The notes under the pieces are model-generated. The model saw nothing but the letters and a program-made list of their open reading frames with translations. It was not told the DNA's origin and ran no database searches. A DNA stretch of 25,783 nucleotides from Anaerolineaceae bacterium. GTDB taxonomy: Bacteria; Chloroflexota; Anaerolineae; Anaerolineales; Anaerolineaceae. Position 1 is the stretch's first letter. Each line of letters opens with the position of its first letter. The translations under genes and the position numbers were made by a program. Below, piece after piece: positions 15,023-22,891 of the stretch. The DNA is taken from the NCBI GenBank assembly GCA_014860845.1, contig JACZIY010000555.1:1-25783 (forward strand). Reading direction: 5' to 3'.

Positions 15023-15472
15023 TTAACCCGAAGATATTTCATCAATCAGTGAAATTGCCAGCCTTGATGCTCCCTCGGCATATTGCAGACAATGCTCCAT
15101 GAGGTTATTTTCCATGAAATAACGCTGCCCTGATTCGGTTGCCAGGTCACAACCGATTAACTGGCGACAGTTGACTGAACCATACTGCTCTTTAAAAGCG
15201 CTGATCAATTTTTGAGCAAGGGTATAGGCGGGTTCGAGCGGTTCAGCAGGTGAATTCCTGCCTGCGACGAGACCAATCCCCATGATGCCTCCGCTCACGG
15301 CTCCGCACATACCGCCGGTACGGGAAATGCCACTACAAAAACCCGTGGCAATCCTGGGGATCATGTCTGATTGGATGCCAAGGCATTCAGCGATCGCTTG
15401 CAGCACACTTTCAGCACAGAAGAAACCTGACCGAAACAGTTCCAGGCTGCGTTGAGAAGCTAATTCGCTCAT
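15023..15472 (-). CDS. C_GCAxxG_C_C family protein
   Basis: A 149-residue protein of the family named for its conserved cysteines: FFCAESVL near residue 19, then GFCSG, MCGAVSGGIMGIGL (the CGAxxGG core), VNCRQLIGCDL and a final EHC. Family members are small, probably redox-active or metal-binding proteins, often next to oxidoreductase or regulator genes; no reaction is firmly established. AAAGGAG lies seven bases before the ATG. It is 50 bases downstream of the nucleoside phosphorylase on the same strand, so they may share a transcript. Confidence 0.88.
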   Translation of the reverse strand: MSELASQRSLELFRSGFFCAESVLQAIAECLGIQSDMIPRIATGFCSGISRTGGMCGAVSGGIMGIGLVAGRNSPAEPLEPAYTLAQKLISAFKEQYGSVNCRQLIGCDLATESGQRYFMENNLMEHCLQYAEGASRLAISLIDEISSG

Positions 15473-15522
15473 TTTTCAACTCCTTTCAGGTTCTTCTTGC
15501 AGTGAAGAACTCCACGATCTCA

Positions 15523-16290
15523 TCACAATGAAAGACACACCCTGATTGCGATATCCACAAGATTTTCCCGAATTTCGGTTCTGTCATGCCATTTTCTATT
15601 ATCCCATATCACAGCGCTCAGGTCATCACCGCCATAGAGGATCTGGCCGAGCTTTACATTTCTGAACTTGGCAACGGCAAAAAATGCCGCTGCTTCCATT
15701 TCCACCGTGACACAGCCTTCCGATTTTCGCAGCTCGATCTTTTTCTCTGTCTCCCGGTAGAATGAATCACTGGTCCAGGTTTTAGCCTTTATATAATCGA
15801 TACCGGATCTCTTAAACTCTGCCTCGATCTTTGCGACCACTTGAGGGTTGCATTCAACCTCCCGTGCTGGTGCAAGGTAATGATACGAAACACCTTCATC
15901 CCGTACTGCAGAAACTGGTATGATCAGATGTCCAACGGCGATATCCTTTCTCAGCACGCCAGCGCCGCCGCAGACAATGAATTTGGTGAACCCCAGGGCG
16001 ATCAGCTCATCCAGGAACGCAGCTGAGCCGGCAGCGCCAACATAGCCCGGAAATAAATGCACCTTTTTACCTTTAGTCTCCATTTCATAGATCGGAAGGT
16101 CGAGGGTCTCACAATTCAATGCCTGGATGGGCTTGATCGATCCCTGTTTTTCCATTTTTTCGAGGACTTCACGGAAAAAAGTTATCACACAATATTCAAA
16201 CCCTGCGGTTTTCTTATGGGAGAAAGATGGCTCAATCTTTGCTATCGGCGTATCATCAAATTCCAATATCGGATATTTTTCTTTTTTCAT
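15523..16290 (-). CDS. Nucleoside phosphorylase (PNP/UDP family)
   Basis: A 255-residue cytosolic enzyme of the purine-nucleoside/uridine phosphorylase family, which splits a nucleoside with phosphate into base and ribose-1-phosphate. Visible motifs are the phosphate-loop region PGYVGAAGSAAF, FIVCGGAGVL and the nucleoside-binding CVTVEMEAAAFFAVAKF. I chose the ATG at 16290, with GGAG six bases upstream, over an ATG four codons earlier (16302). The length fits uridine phosphorylase, but the exact nucleoside is not clear, and the N-terminal extension before the first core strand is longer than in the best-known enzymes. Role: nucleoside salvage. Confidence 0.88.
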   Translation of the reverse strand: MKKEKYPILEFDDTPIAKIEPSFSHKKTAGFEYCVITFFREVLEKMEKQGSIKPIQALNCETLDLPIYEMETKGKKVHLFPGYVGAAGSAAFLDELIALGFTKFIVCGGAGVLRKDIAVGHLIIPVSAVRDEGVSYHYLAPAREVECNPQVVAKIEAEFKRSGIDYIKAKTWTSDSFYRETEKKIELRKSEGCVTVEMEAAAFFAVAKFRNVKLGQILYGGDDLSAVIWDNRKWHDRTEIRENLVDIAIRVCLSL

Positions 16291-16668
16291 CAGAGGCTCC
16301 ATTGTCCCTGTTCAGCAGCACGATCACGAAACGAATGCCTTCCTGCTGTGACCCTGCCCAACTGAATTAATTATAGCTTGACTTCTCATGAGTCCTCTTC
16401 TTTCGGCAGTAGCGTTCTGATAAAAGAGGCCTGCTGGGATGCAAATTGGATCGATGATCTTTTGTGCCTGACAATGAGCACCTCGCAGGCGAACTTCCTG
16501 ACATAGGCGGTGCCCAAGCTATATCTCGCTCGGTAGGGAGTGTACAAAATTGATCTCCTGCCCATCGATTTCAAAATATGTACCATCGTCAAAAAATAGG
16601 GAGAGCTGCGTCTCCGGGTTGCACAGAGCTTGCGATCCGGTTGGCTCTCATGCCTCCCAGCGTGTGCC
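16291..16668. other. Intergenic stretch with a start-less coding fragment
   Basis: On the minus strand, frame 16519-16647 is open for 42 residues, has no start codon, and contains protein-like sequence (LSLFFDDGTYFEIDGQEINF) before a TAG. This may be the tail of a decayed gene. A -10-like TATAAT lies at 16370-16375 (minus) about 80 bases before the phosphorylase. Another minus frame, 16386-16592, overlaps the fragment and has little support. Confidence 0.3.
16370..16375 (-). promoter_or_regulatory. Possible -10 box for the phosphorylase gene
   Basis: TATAAT in the context CTATAATTAATTCAG, identical over 15 bases to the -10 region of the ferritin promoter at 25085-25099. No clear -35 box. Confidence 0.35.
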
Positions 16669-17196
16669 TCAGCCGGATAGGTGCAGGCCGCGATCCCCCA
16701 CTAAACCCAGTACAGCGCCGGCGATCAAATGCATGAAGAACGACCCTACGTACCACTGGAGCGTCGCAGCTGCCGACATCTTCAGCAGGATGGGGGTGGT
16801 TGCCAAAAGCGGCTGGCTCAGGATCTCAACATACAAAATGCCCAGGAGCAGGCTCTTTATCCGGGTGCTCTTCCGCAGGGCTCTGACCCGCGTCACCAGC
16901 AGCCCAAAGATCGCCCCGATTAGCGGCCCGACCGTATAGTGGGTTGCCACGCCCAATAGGATGGTGCTGGTTGTCCCCAAGTTCTGCATCGAAAAGAAGT
17001 TTGCTGCTGTGTCACCAACGATGGAGAAGCAGGTCAGAGCTGGAGATCCGAATGCAACCAGGATGGCCATCAAAGTCAGGTCCATGGCGATCGTGCCGGT
17101 GACCCCACCGATCGCTCCCCATCCCAGGCTTTTCAAAAGGCTGGTGGAGTGGTTCCGGGCGTTGCTATTTGGAATGCCTTTAAGTATTTTTCCCAT
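16669..17196 (-). CDS. Membrane protein of unknown function, four-helix type
   Basis: A 175-residue protein with four or five hydrophobic segments: GWGAIGGVTGTIAMDLTLMA, a second containing STILLGVATHYTVGPLIGAI, then LLLGILYVEILSQPLLAT, and FFMHLIAGAVLGLVG. A conserved-looking histidine (THYTVGP) and a histidine in the last helix (MHLIAG) could be functional. I do not recognise the family securely. The start at 17196 is chosen because AAGGAG lies eight bases upstream; the frame extends nine codons further without such a site. It is one of a run of small codirectional genes behind the MalT-like regulator. Confidence 0.75.
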   Translation of the reverse strand: MGKILKGIPNSNARNHSTSLLKSLGWGAIGGVTGTIAMDLTLMAILVAFGSPALTCFSIVGDTAANFFSMQNLGTTSTILLGVATHYTVGPLIGAIFGLLVTRVRALRKSTRIKSLLLGILYVEILSQPLLATTPILLKMSAAATLQWYVGSFFMHLIAGAVLGLVGDRGLHLSG

Positions 17197-17327
17197 GGTT
17201 GTGTCTCCTTCACGAAAGATCATTCTATTCCATCATAAAAAGGTGTTGATCGCTCTGGAAGCGGTCCGCGAAGGGATGGTCACCAATCCATGTCATGGGT
17301 GGGAACCATCCCTGTTCGCCGACATTT

Positions 17328-17663
17328 CTACTTCTTCTTCAGCGCGCCGCCCAACAGGATTGTTCCCAGGGCGAGTAGTAGGATCGCAAAGACCGGGATA
17401 TCAAAAGCGAAGTGCAGGTATGGGCTCGCAATTTCCAGCCCGCCTGCCAGCAAGGCAAGGATGCCGATCGTTGTCGTAAAGCCACTTATAGGCTGCTTAG
17501 TTATGACCCGGGAGATATTCAGACTGATGAGAATCAGGCCAATGCCAAGCGCGCCTGTGCCATTTGGCAGGAACTTGAACATTTCCGTGATCCCCCACAG
17601 GATGAAGAGTGCTCCCCAGGCGACTGTTTCAAAATTAACCGTAAACTTGCGTGTGTATTCCAT
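17328..17663 (-). CDS. Small integral membrane protein, 111 residues
   Basis: Three or four hydrophobic segments (TVAWGALFILWGITEMF, GALGIGLILISLNISRVI, TTTIGILALLAGGLEIA, VFAILLLALGTILLGGAL) with a lysine-ending C-terminus (LKKK). GGAGG lies five bases before the ATG, so translation is well supported. No family is recognised; the layout resembles the small helical modules found in envelope-stress membrane proteins, but that is only a resemblance. It is in line with the other small genes of this strand. Confidence 0.75.
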   Translation of the reverse strand: MEYTRKFTVNFETVAWGALFILWGITEMFKFLPNGTGALGIGLILISLNISRVITKQPISGFTTTIGILALLAGGLEIASPYLHFAFDIPVFAILLLALGTILLGGALKKK

Positions 17664-17724
17664 TTTTTCCTCCGTAAATGATTGATTGGGTCCGGATCGT
17701 TAATTCGAATAAGTCCGGTAGTGG

Positions 17725-17955
17725 CTAGAGTTCAGTGCCTGCCTGATTAGCGTAAGCGCAGGTCCGCACCTGGTGTGATTTCCAAGCCGGCCACCAGATC
17801 TTGTGCCAGGCATGCAGCTTCGCAAAGATGGACTTTGGCTGTTTGATCGCCAACTTGCGGATGGGGCAATCGGCGCAGTTGTGAACTTTCTCGATGAGGT
17901 ATGCGCTCTTCGCAATGTTACCGAGATCGGGGTAGAATTTGATTCTGTTTTCCAT
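17725..17955 (-). CDS. Small Cys-containing basic protein, unknown
   Basis: A 76-residue soluble protein. It carries a CxxC pair in HNCADCPIRKLA (around residues 27-30), an aromatic-rich stretch LHAWHKIWWPAWKSHQ and a further Cys in RTCAYA. Three cysteines plus nearby histidines suggest metal or iron-sulfur binding, or a redox role, but this is inference. AGGAG stands six bases before the ATG. It begins eight bases after the preceding 90-residue gene ends, so the two are probably co-translated. I do not recognise a named family. Confidence 0.7.
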   Translation of the reverse strand: MENRIKFYPDLGNIAKSAYLIEKVHNCADCPIRKLAIKQPKSIFAKLHAWHKIWWPAWKSHQVRTCAYANQAGTEL

Positions 17956-17963
17956 TTTTTCTC

Positions 17964-18236
17964 CTAATCTTTTTGGTCGACCTTGCTCAGCGAGAGCAGG
18001 GTCAGGTTAAGGCTGTAGAGTTTATTAAGGGTACCCATCAGAGCAGCCTGGTCTCCGATGTGTCCGAAAAGGATCATTTCACCGTTATCTAATAACTTCA
18101 CATCCAATCCGTCCAACCAATCCGACCAGCTCTGATCGAGTTGACCTTTGACGTGAATCTCGAACAATTTTCCTTGAGCGGTGGTGGGAAGCATACCTAT
18201 CTTCTGTGTGTTGGTTTCATTTACCTTGTTCGTCAT
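17964..18236 (-). CDS. Hypothetical 90-residue protein
   Basis: A soluble protein containing FEIHVKGQLDQSWSDWLDGL (about residues 25-44) and MILFGHIGDQAALMGTLNKL (about 54-73), followed by YSLNLTLLSL. This reads as a compact alpha/beta domain of the ferredoxin-like kind, with one molecule per chain, perhaps a binding or protein-interaction module. I do not recognise a named family. GAGGAT precedes the ATG at short spacing. It lies between the MalT-like regulator and the Cys-containing protein, all on one strand; the 187 bases before it include an RBS-like AGGAG and a nine-codon frame of no clear meaning. Confidence 0.7.
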   Translation of the reverse strand: MTNKVNETNTQKIGMLPTTAQGKLFEIHVKGQLDQSWSDWLDGLDVKLLDNGEMILFGHIGDQAALMGTLNKLYSLNLTLLSLSKVDQKD

Positions 18237-18423
18237 ATATCCTCTGCATCTACTTTATCAACTTCTGGCTCAAGGGACATCGACTGAAGGTTGTAGAGGG
18301 GGTTGTATTTTTTTATGGGAATAAGAGAGCATTTTCCCCCATTTACTCCTGGAAATGGAAAGAAAAAACTAGCCGGGAGAAATGCTACCAACCAGTTTTT
18401 AGGAAGAACTAATCTGCAAACAC

Positions 18424-21165
18424 TTACTCAAATATTTTCAGCTCTTTGCCGATTGCTAAGGCTTGCGTGCGGCTGTTGACCCCCAGCTTGCCATAGATAT
18501 TGCTGATATGTCGCTTTACGGTAGGGAGGGAAATGACCAGTTGGTCAGCGATATCCTGGTTGGTACAGCCAGTTTTGATCAGCTTCAGGACCTCTATTTC
18601 ACGGTCAGTCAAGGGGTCTATCAGAAGCTGCATGGAGGGTTGGGTCATACCAGAAGTATTGTTTATCTTGGATAAAAGAACAGCTGCATAACCGCTCCCG
18701 ACCTGACGGGATTGGGCTTGGCAGAGCAGTCTCGTCATCGCTTCACCTTTATCCAGGAAAGATCGCACATACCCTTCAGGCTGGGCTAGTGTGAGTGCTT
18801 TTTCCAAAACTGTCAGGGCTTTCTCGTTTTCTTTCTTTCCCTTAAAAGCAAGCGCTTGAAGGATCAAGGTTTCAATTATCAATCCTACCTGCCCTATTTT
18901 CTCTGTCTGTTGAAGAAACCGGTTGGACAGGTGGATAGCTGCCTCATGATCGCCTCGGGCCAGGAGCAATCGCAGCAGGAGATTATAATCCATCTCACGC
19001 TGATAGGGAATTTCATCTATGATATTTATACCCCTCGTTTGTAAGTACTGGGAGGACCTCTCCGAATCTCCCTGAGCGAGCCATTCCCGCGCCAGGATGG
19101 ACTTCACCTGGGTGAATAAATGGGTAGTATCTGGAAATTCAGCAATCAATCGCTCTACCTCACGGATGGCTTCCCCGGCTTGTTCTGGATTCCCCCAGGC
19201 CAGTTCAATACGGGCTCGGATGGTATGCGCGTAGGTTTGCAGACCGATATCCCCCCACTGCTGGCAAAGGTCGATACACTGGTGGATGTACTGGTCTGCA
19301 TCATCCAGCTGATTCCACTCATAATACAAATTCGCCATGCCAGCTAAGAGATTGGCAGCCAATGGGGATCTCTGCCCATCCGGTCGAACCGCAGTTTGTA
19401 AACATTGGGCGTATAGATCTGCTGCCCGATGGAGTTGACCTTGTATCACTAAAATGTCGGCAATATTAGAACTGGCAATGATAACCATGTGAAGGTTACC
19501 CGCCTCTCTGCTGATGCGGATAGATTCGGTGTAGGCGTTCTTAGCTTCTTCCAGGTCACCATTGGCCCAACTAGCATCCCCCAGAATGGAAGTTCCCACA
19601 CTTCGGATGCTTCGAGAGATGGAACTGCAGTTGGGTAGAAGCTCCAAGGCCTGGCGCGCATATTTCACCGCCGAATGCGTGTCTCCACGCAAATTAGCGG
19701 ATTGAGCCCGGGCAGCGGCAATGGTGCCCTGCATCGTCTTGACCTCCAGGGATGGTTCGAGCGGGGCGAGAAGTTTTTCAGGCACTTGCAGGGTCGGCTC
19801 GACACGGTCCAAGTCTCCTACTAAGGCAAGTGCCCAGGCTTTTTGAATAGCCAGCCAGGGGCGGACTTCAGATTGAAAATCAATGGCATCAGTCCAGTTC
19901 AGCAGGGTCGCTACCTCGCCGCTCATGAGGAGAAAACAACCATTTTCCTCGATCAGCTGTGCAGCCCGGTCATGGTCACCAGCAGCAATTGCCTGCTGAA
20001 CGGTTTCAGCGAGAAATTCGTTCTGTTCGTACCATTGGGAAGCGCGGCGGTGCAATTCGGCAAGCAATTGAGGTTGCTGGAATACAAGATGTTTCCGGAG
20101 AACATCCGAAAATAGATGGTGATAGCGGTACCAATGCCGCTCATTGTCCAGCGGAATGAGGAAAAGATTCATATCTTCCAGGGTTTCCAGCATTTTCTGT
20201 CCATTGATAGATCCGACTTTATCCGTCTGGACGATAGCCTCGCACAGCGACCCGCATAAGCGGTCCAGGATTGAGGTTTGGAGCAGGAAACTCCCCACCT
20301 GATTGGGTTGATTCTTGAGCACTTCCTCGACCAGGTAATCCATGACGTAGTGATGGCTGCCCGTGAACGCCAAGATAAAACCGTGAATGTCCTTGCTGCC
20401 TTGCAACGAAAGTGCTGCCATCTGCAATCCAGCGATCCAACCTTCTGTGCGCGCCTCCAGGGCAGCAAGGTCGTTGGTCGAGAGAGTCAACTCCATCGCT
20501 TCGTTCAGGAAAGCGGCAACCTCCTCCCTGGTGAAGCGCAGCTGGTCAGCACGAATATCCAGGAGCTGGTTTCGAACTCGTAGGCGGGCAATTGGGAATG
20601 GAGGATCGGTCCGGGTGAGGAGTGCCAGATGCATCTGGGGTGGCAGATGTTCCAGCAAGTAAGTGAGAATTTTATGAACCGCTTCCGTATGAATAACATG
20701 GAAATCATCCAATACCAGGACAAATGGGTTGGGATCTGCAGCCAGCTCATTTGACAGAAGGTTGATAACCTTTTCGAATTGAGCGGGTTGGATCCCCTCG
20801 AGCATGTCGAACAAGCCGCCCTCAATGGCTGGTGCGATGGGAATCAATGCTGCCAGCAGGTACTGTAAAAATCGGATCGGGTCATTATCGCCATTGTCCA
20901 GGGAGAGCCAGGCGGATGGGATTCTCTTATCCTTCAGCCAGCTGCTGACCAGGGTGGTTTTGCCATATCCCGCGGGAGCGGAAACCAGGATAAGCGCGCG
21001 GTCCAATCCGCCATCAATCAGGCTGGTTAAACGGGGGCGGGCGATCTGTTTGGAGCGAATGGGAGGAACGTAAAACTTTGTTTTGAGCAGATGCTTGCTC
21101 TGCCCAAAGGGTATTTGATCAATTTCTTTTTCCACCAAAGTCGTGACAGGATCTGCCTTAGGCAC
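18424..21165 (-). CDS. MalT-like LuxR-family ATP-dependent transcriptional regulator
   Basis: A 913-residue signal-transduction ATPase with DNA-binding domain. Walker A is APAGYGKT (63-70) and Walker B VLVLDD (149-154). These precede a winged-helix region and a long helical, TPR-like stretch (roughly 400-840) that would bind an inducer or partner. The C-terminal LuxR helix-turn-helix occupies about 850-913 (DPLTDREIEVLKLIKTGCTN, then PTVKRHISNIYGKLGV). Length and plan match MalT (about 900 residues). The start is GTG with AAGGAG five bases upstream. The ligand is unknown. It heads a minus-strand series of small genes ending with a nucleoside phosphorylase and a C_GCAxxG protein, which it may control. 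Confidence 0.95.
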   Translation of the reverse strand: MPKADPVTTLVEKEIDQIPFGQSKHLLKTKFYVPPIRSKQIARPRLTSLIDGGLDRALILVSAPAGYGKTTLVSSWLKDKRIPSAWLSLDNGDNDPIRFLQYLLAALIPIAPAIEGGLFDMLEGIQPAQFEKVINLLSNELAADPNPFVLVLDDFHVIHTEAVHKILTYLLEHLPPQMHLALLTRTDPPFPIARLRVRNQLLDIRADQLRFTREEVAAFLNEAMELTLSTNDLAALEARTEGWIAGLQMAALSLQGSKDIHGFILAFTGSHHYVMDYLVEEVLKNQPNQVGSFLLQTSILDRLCGSLCEAIVQTDKVGSINGQKMLETLEDMNLFLIPLDNERHWYRYHHLFSDVLRKHLVFQQPQLLAELHRRASQWYEQNEFLAETVQQAIAAGDHDRAAQLIEENGCFLLMSGEVATLLNWTDAIDFQSEVRPWLAIQKAWALALVGDLDRVEPTLQVPEKLLAPLEPSLEVKTMQGTIAAARAQSANLRGDTHSAVKYARQALELLPNCSSISRSIRSVGTSILGDASWANGDLEEAKNAYTESIRISREAGNLHMVIIASSNIADILVIQGQLHRAADLYAQCLQTAVRPDGQRSPLAANLLAGMANLYYEWNQLDDADQYIHQCIDLCQQWGDIGLQTYAHTIRARIELAWGNPEQAGEAIREVERLIAEFPDTTHLFTQVKSILAREWLAQGDSERSSQYLQTRGINIIDEIPYQREMDYNLLLRLLLARGDHEAAIHLSNRFLQQTEKIGQVGLIIETLILQALAFKGKKENEKALTVLEKALTLAQPEGYVRSFLDKGEAMTRLLCQAQSRQVGSGYAAVLLSKINNTSGMTQPSMQLLIDPLTDREIEVLKLIKTGCTNQDIADQLVISLPTVKRHISNIYGKLGVNSRTQALAIGKELKIFE

Positions 21166-21217
21166 ATTTTCTCCTTGCCAAATGTTCGAATATGGTTAAA
21201 TCATATTTTACAGCAAA

Positions 21218-21246
21218 GTTATAAGAGACACTAGGTTGTATGTAAT
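21218..21246 (-). promoter_or_regulatory. Possible promoter of the MalT-like gene
   Basis: On the minus strand ATTACA and TATAAC are separated by 17 bases, about 50 bases before the GTG start. Moderate matches only. An alternative -10 (TAAAAT) lies slightly downstream without a good -35. Confidence 0.35.
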
Positions 21247-21330
21247 CTCATTCATGGGGTTCCATTCAACTGTGTATTGAGAAGCTGGTTTTTTCTTTAT
21301 ACGGATCGAATGAGGTAATCGTTTTCGATC

Positions 21331-21367
21331 GTTTAAAACAAATACGCCCTACTTGATAGGGCGTATT
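21331..21367 (-). terminator. Terminator of tRNA-Glu
   Basis: A perfect 10-bp stem (21358-21367 with 21341-21350, 7-base loop) followed on the minus strand by TTTGTTTTAAAC. It begins about 30 bases after the tRNA 3' end. The stem is nearly the same as that at 2573-2598. Confidence 0.75.
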
Positions 21368-21397
21368 ATTTGGAACTTATTGACCATAAGGTATAAG

Positions 21398-21470
21398 TGC
21401 CCCCAAGGGGACTCGAACCCCTGTTTGAGCCTTGAGAGGGCTCCGTCCTGGGCCACTAGACGATGGGGGC
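21398..21470 (-). tRNA. tRNA-Glu (anticodon CTC)
   Basis: A 73-base cloverleaf. The acceptor stem GCCCCCA pairs with TGGGGGC, followed by discriminator A. The D-arm lies in GTCTAGTGGCCCAGGAC, the anticodon arm is GAGCC-CTCTCAA-GGCTC with CTC at 34-36, and the T-arm GGGGT-TCGAGTC-CCC. CTC reads the glutamate codon GAG. CCA is not encoded. Its 3' end sequence recurs at 1929 and 2638. Confidence 0.95.
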
Positions 21471-21484
21471 GTACTCTGCATGGG

Positions 21485-21513
21485 ATTTTAACATGCTGGT
21501 ATACGCCTGTCAA
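21485..21513 (-). promoter_or_regulatory. Promoter of tRNA-Glu
   Basis: Minus strand TTGACA (21508-21513) and TAAAAT (21485-21490) with a 17-base spacer, ending 14 bases before the tRNA 5' end. A near-consensus sigma-70-type promoter. Confidence 0.85.
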
Positions 21514-21660
21514 TAAGAATTGAAGATAACCGTATTTATTTGTATTTCCAGCATTTGCTATGCATTAATAGCTAAACATGTGGCCCATTTATCAAAGAAT
21601 GCCATGAAGATTCAACCAGTCAATTCCTGACGATTTGATATCGAAATGTCTTCGATTCAG

Positions 21661-21689
21661 TTGACTCTAAACATCGCTCATGCTATTAT
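21661..21689 (+). promoter_or_regulatory. Promoter of the PIN/TRAM-cysS-rlmB genes
   Basis: TTGACT (21661-21666) and TATTAT (21684-21689), 17-base spacer, giving a leader of roughly 70 bases before the ATG at 21764. Confidence 0.65.
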
Positions 21690-21763
21690 CTATAGGCAGT
21701 CATTATCATTATTATTCATATTATCCTGCACCTTAACAATCACATATCCCCAGGAGTTTTATT

Positions 21764-22867
21764 ATGAGCGTTGATTTTATCTCTCGTCTGATTGGCATGG
21801 TCGTTTTTTGCATTATTGGAGTATTTGTTGGCTCCGATTTAGGCACATTAACGGAAGTGAATCAAAATCCGGCGATCCCCCTCAATTTAGAACAATATAC
21901 CTTCACCTTCGGCCTGGTAGGTGCCCTTGTCGGCCTGATATTAACACCTTATCTAACCACCAAACCCGTCAGAGCCCTGCGATCAAAACTTACCAGAATT
22001 TCTGCGCAATCATTATTTTCTTCATTTGTTGGTTTAATTGCTGGTTTACTTACTGCTGCATTATTAGCTTTTCCCATATCTTTATTACCCAAGCCTTTCG
22101 GAACAGTGCTTCCTTTTATAGGCGTGGTTATTTTCGGTTACCTGGGAATAACGGTCTTTTCCATGCGTTCCAATGACCTCTTCAATGTTATTGGTGGTTT
22201 CTCAGGCAGAGGAACCAGTAACATGCCAGGTACACCGGTGGGTGATGTCAATGCCAACTGGGCTGAAACACGCACCATTTTATTGGATACCAGCGTCATC
22301 ATCGATGGCCGTATTGCTGATATTGCCCGTACTGGATTTTTACCTGGATCGTTGTTGATTCCAAGGTTTGTGCTGAACGAATTACAGTACATCGCAGATT
22401 CTTCTGAGAGCCTACGGCGACAGCGTGGTCGCCGTGGCATGGAAGTGTTAGCAAATTTACAGAAAGAACCCAACATCCCTGTGAGAATCAGCGATATTGA
22501 TGTGGAAGGGGTGCGAGAAGTGGATGATAAGTTGGTCATCCTGGCTCGCCAGTTGCGTTGTCCGGTGCTAACCAATGATTACAATCTCAATCGAGTTGCT
22601 GAATTACAGGGTGTCACCGTTTTAAATATCAATGAACTGGCAAATGCTGTCAAATCTGTGTTACTGCCTGGCGAGTTGATGAACGTGCGCGTCATTCAGG
22701 ATGGAAAAGAAGCCAATCAAGGTGTGGGTTATATGGATGATGGCACGATGGTGGTGGTAGAAAATGGCCGTGATTATATGGACCGCCAGATTGTTGTGGT
22801 AGTCACAAAAGTGCTACAAACGGCAGCTGGGCGCATGATTTTTGGTAGACCCGAGGATGGGGATTAA
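21764..22867 (+). CDS. Membrane PIN/TRAM-domain protein (YacL-like)
   Basis: A 367-residue protein of normal YacL length. Four N-terminal membrane helices (about residues 8-130) are followed by a cytosolic PIN nuclease domain (from about 168: ILLDTSVIIDGRIADIARTG, with later acids in FVLNELQ and VLTNDYNLN) and a C-terminal TRAM RNA-binding domain (about 300-355). The fold implies a membrane-tethered ribonuclease; the target RNA is unknown. AGGAG precedes the ATG. In many Gram-positive genomes this gene sits near ispD, ispF and cysS; here cysS follows after 24 bases and the isp genes are absent between them. Confidence 0.92.
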   Translation: MSVDFISRLIGMVVFCIIGVFVGSDLGTLTEVNQNPAIPLNLEQYTFTFGLVGALVGLILTPYLTTKPVRALRSKLTRISAQSLFSSFVGLIAGLLTAALLAFPISLLPKPFGTVLPFIGVVIFGYLGITVFSMRSNDLFNVIGGFSGRGTSNMPGTPVGDVNANWAETRTILLDTSVIIDGRIADIARTGFLPGSLLIPRFVLNELQYIADSSESLRRQRGRRGMEVLANLQKEPNIPVRISDIDVEGVREVDDKLVILARQLRCPVLTNDYNLNRVAELQGVTVLNINELANAVKSVLLPGELMNVRVIQDGKEANQGVGYMDDGTMVVVENGRDYMDRQIVVVVTKVLQTAAGRMIFGRPEDGD

Positions 22868-22891
22868 TAATTCAGCCAGGAGAATGGATTT

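Noticed and set aside
18237..18423. AGGAG plus a nine-codon frame as a leader peptide or attenuator
   Set aside because: No competing hairpins or terminator and no run of regulatory codons.
15023..21165. Several long plus-strand frames opposite the minus-strand genes
   Set aside because: They are antisense shadows without ribosome sites or protein families.
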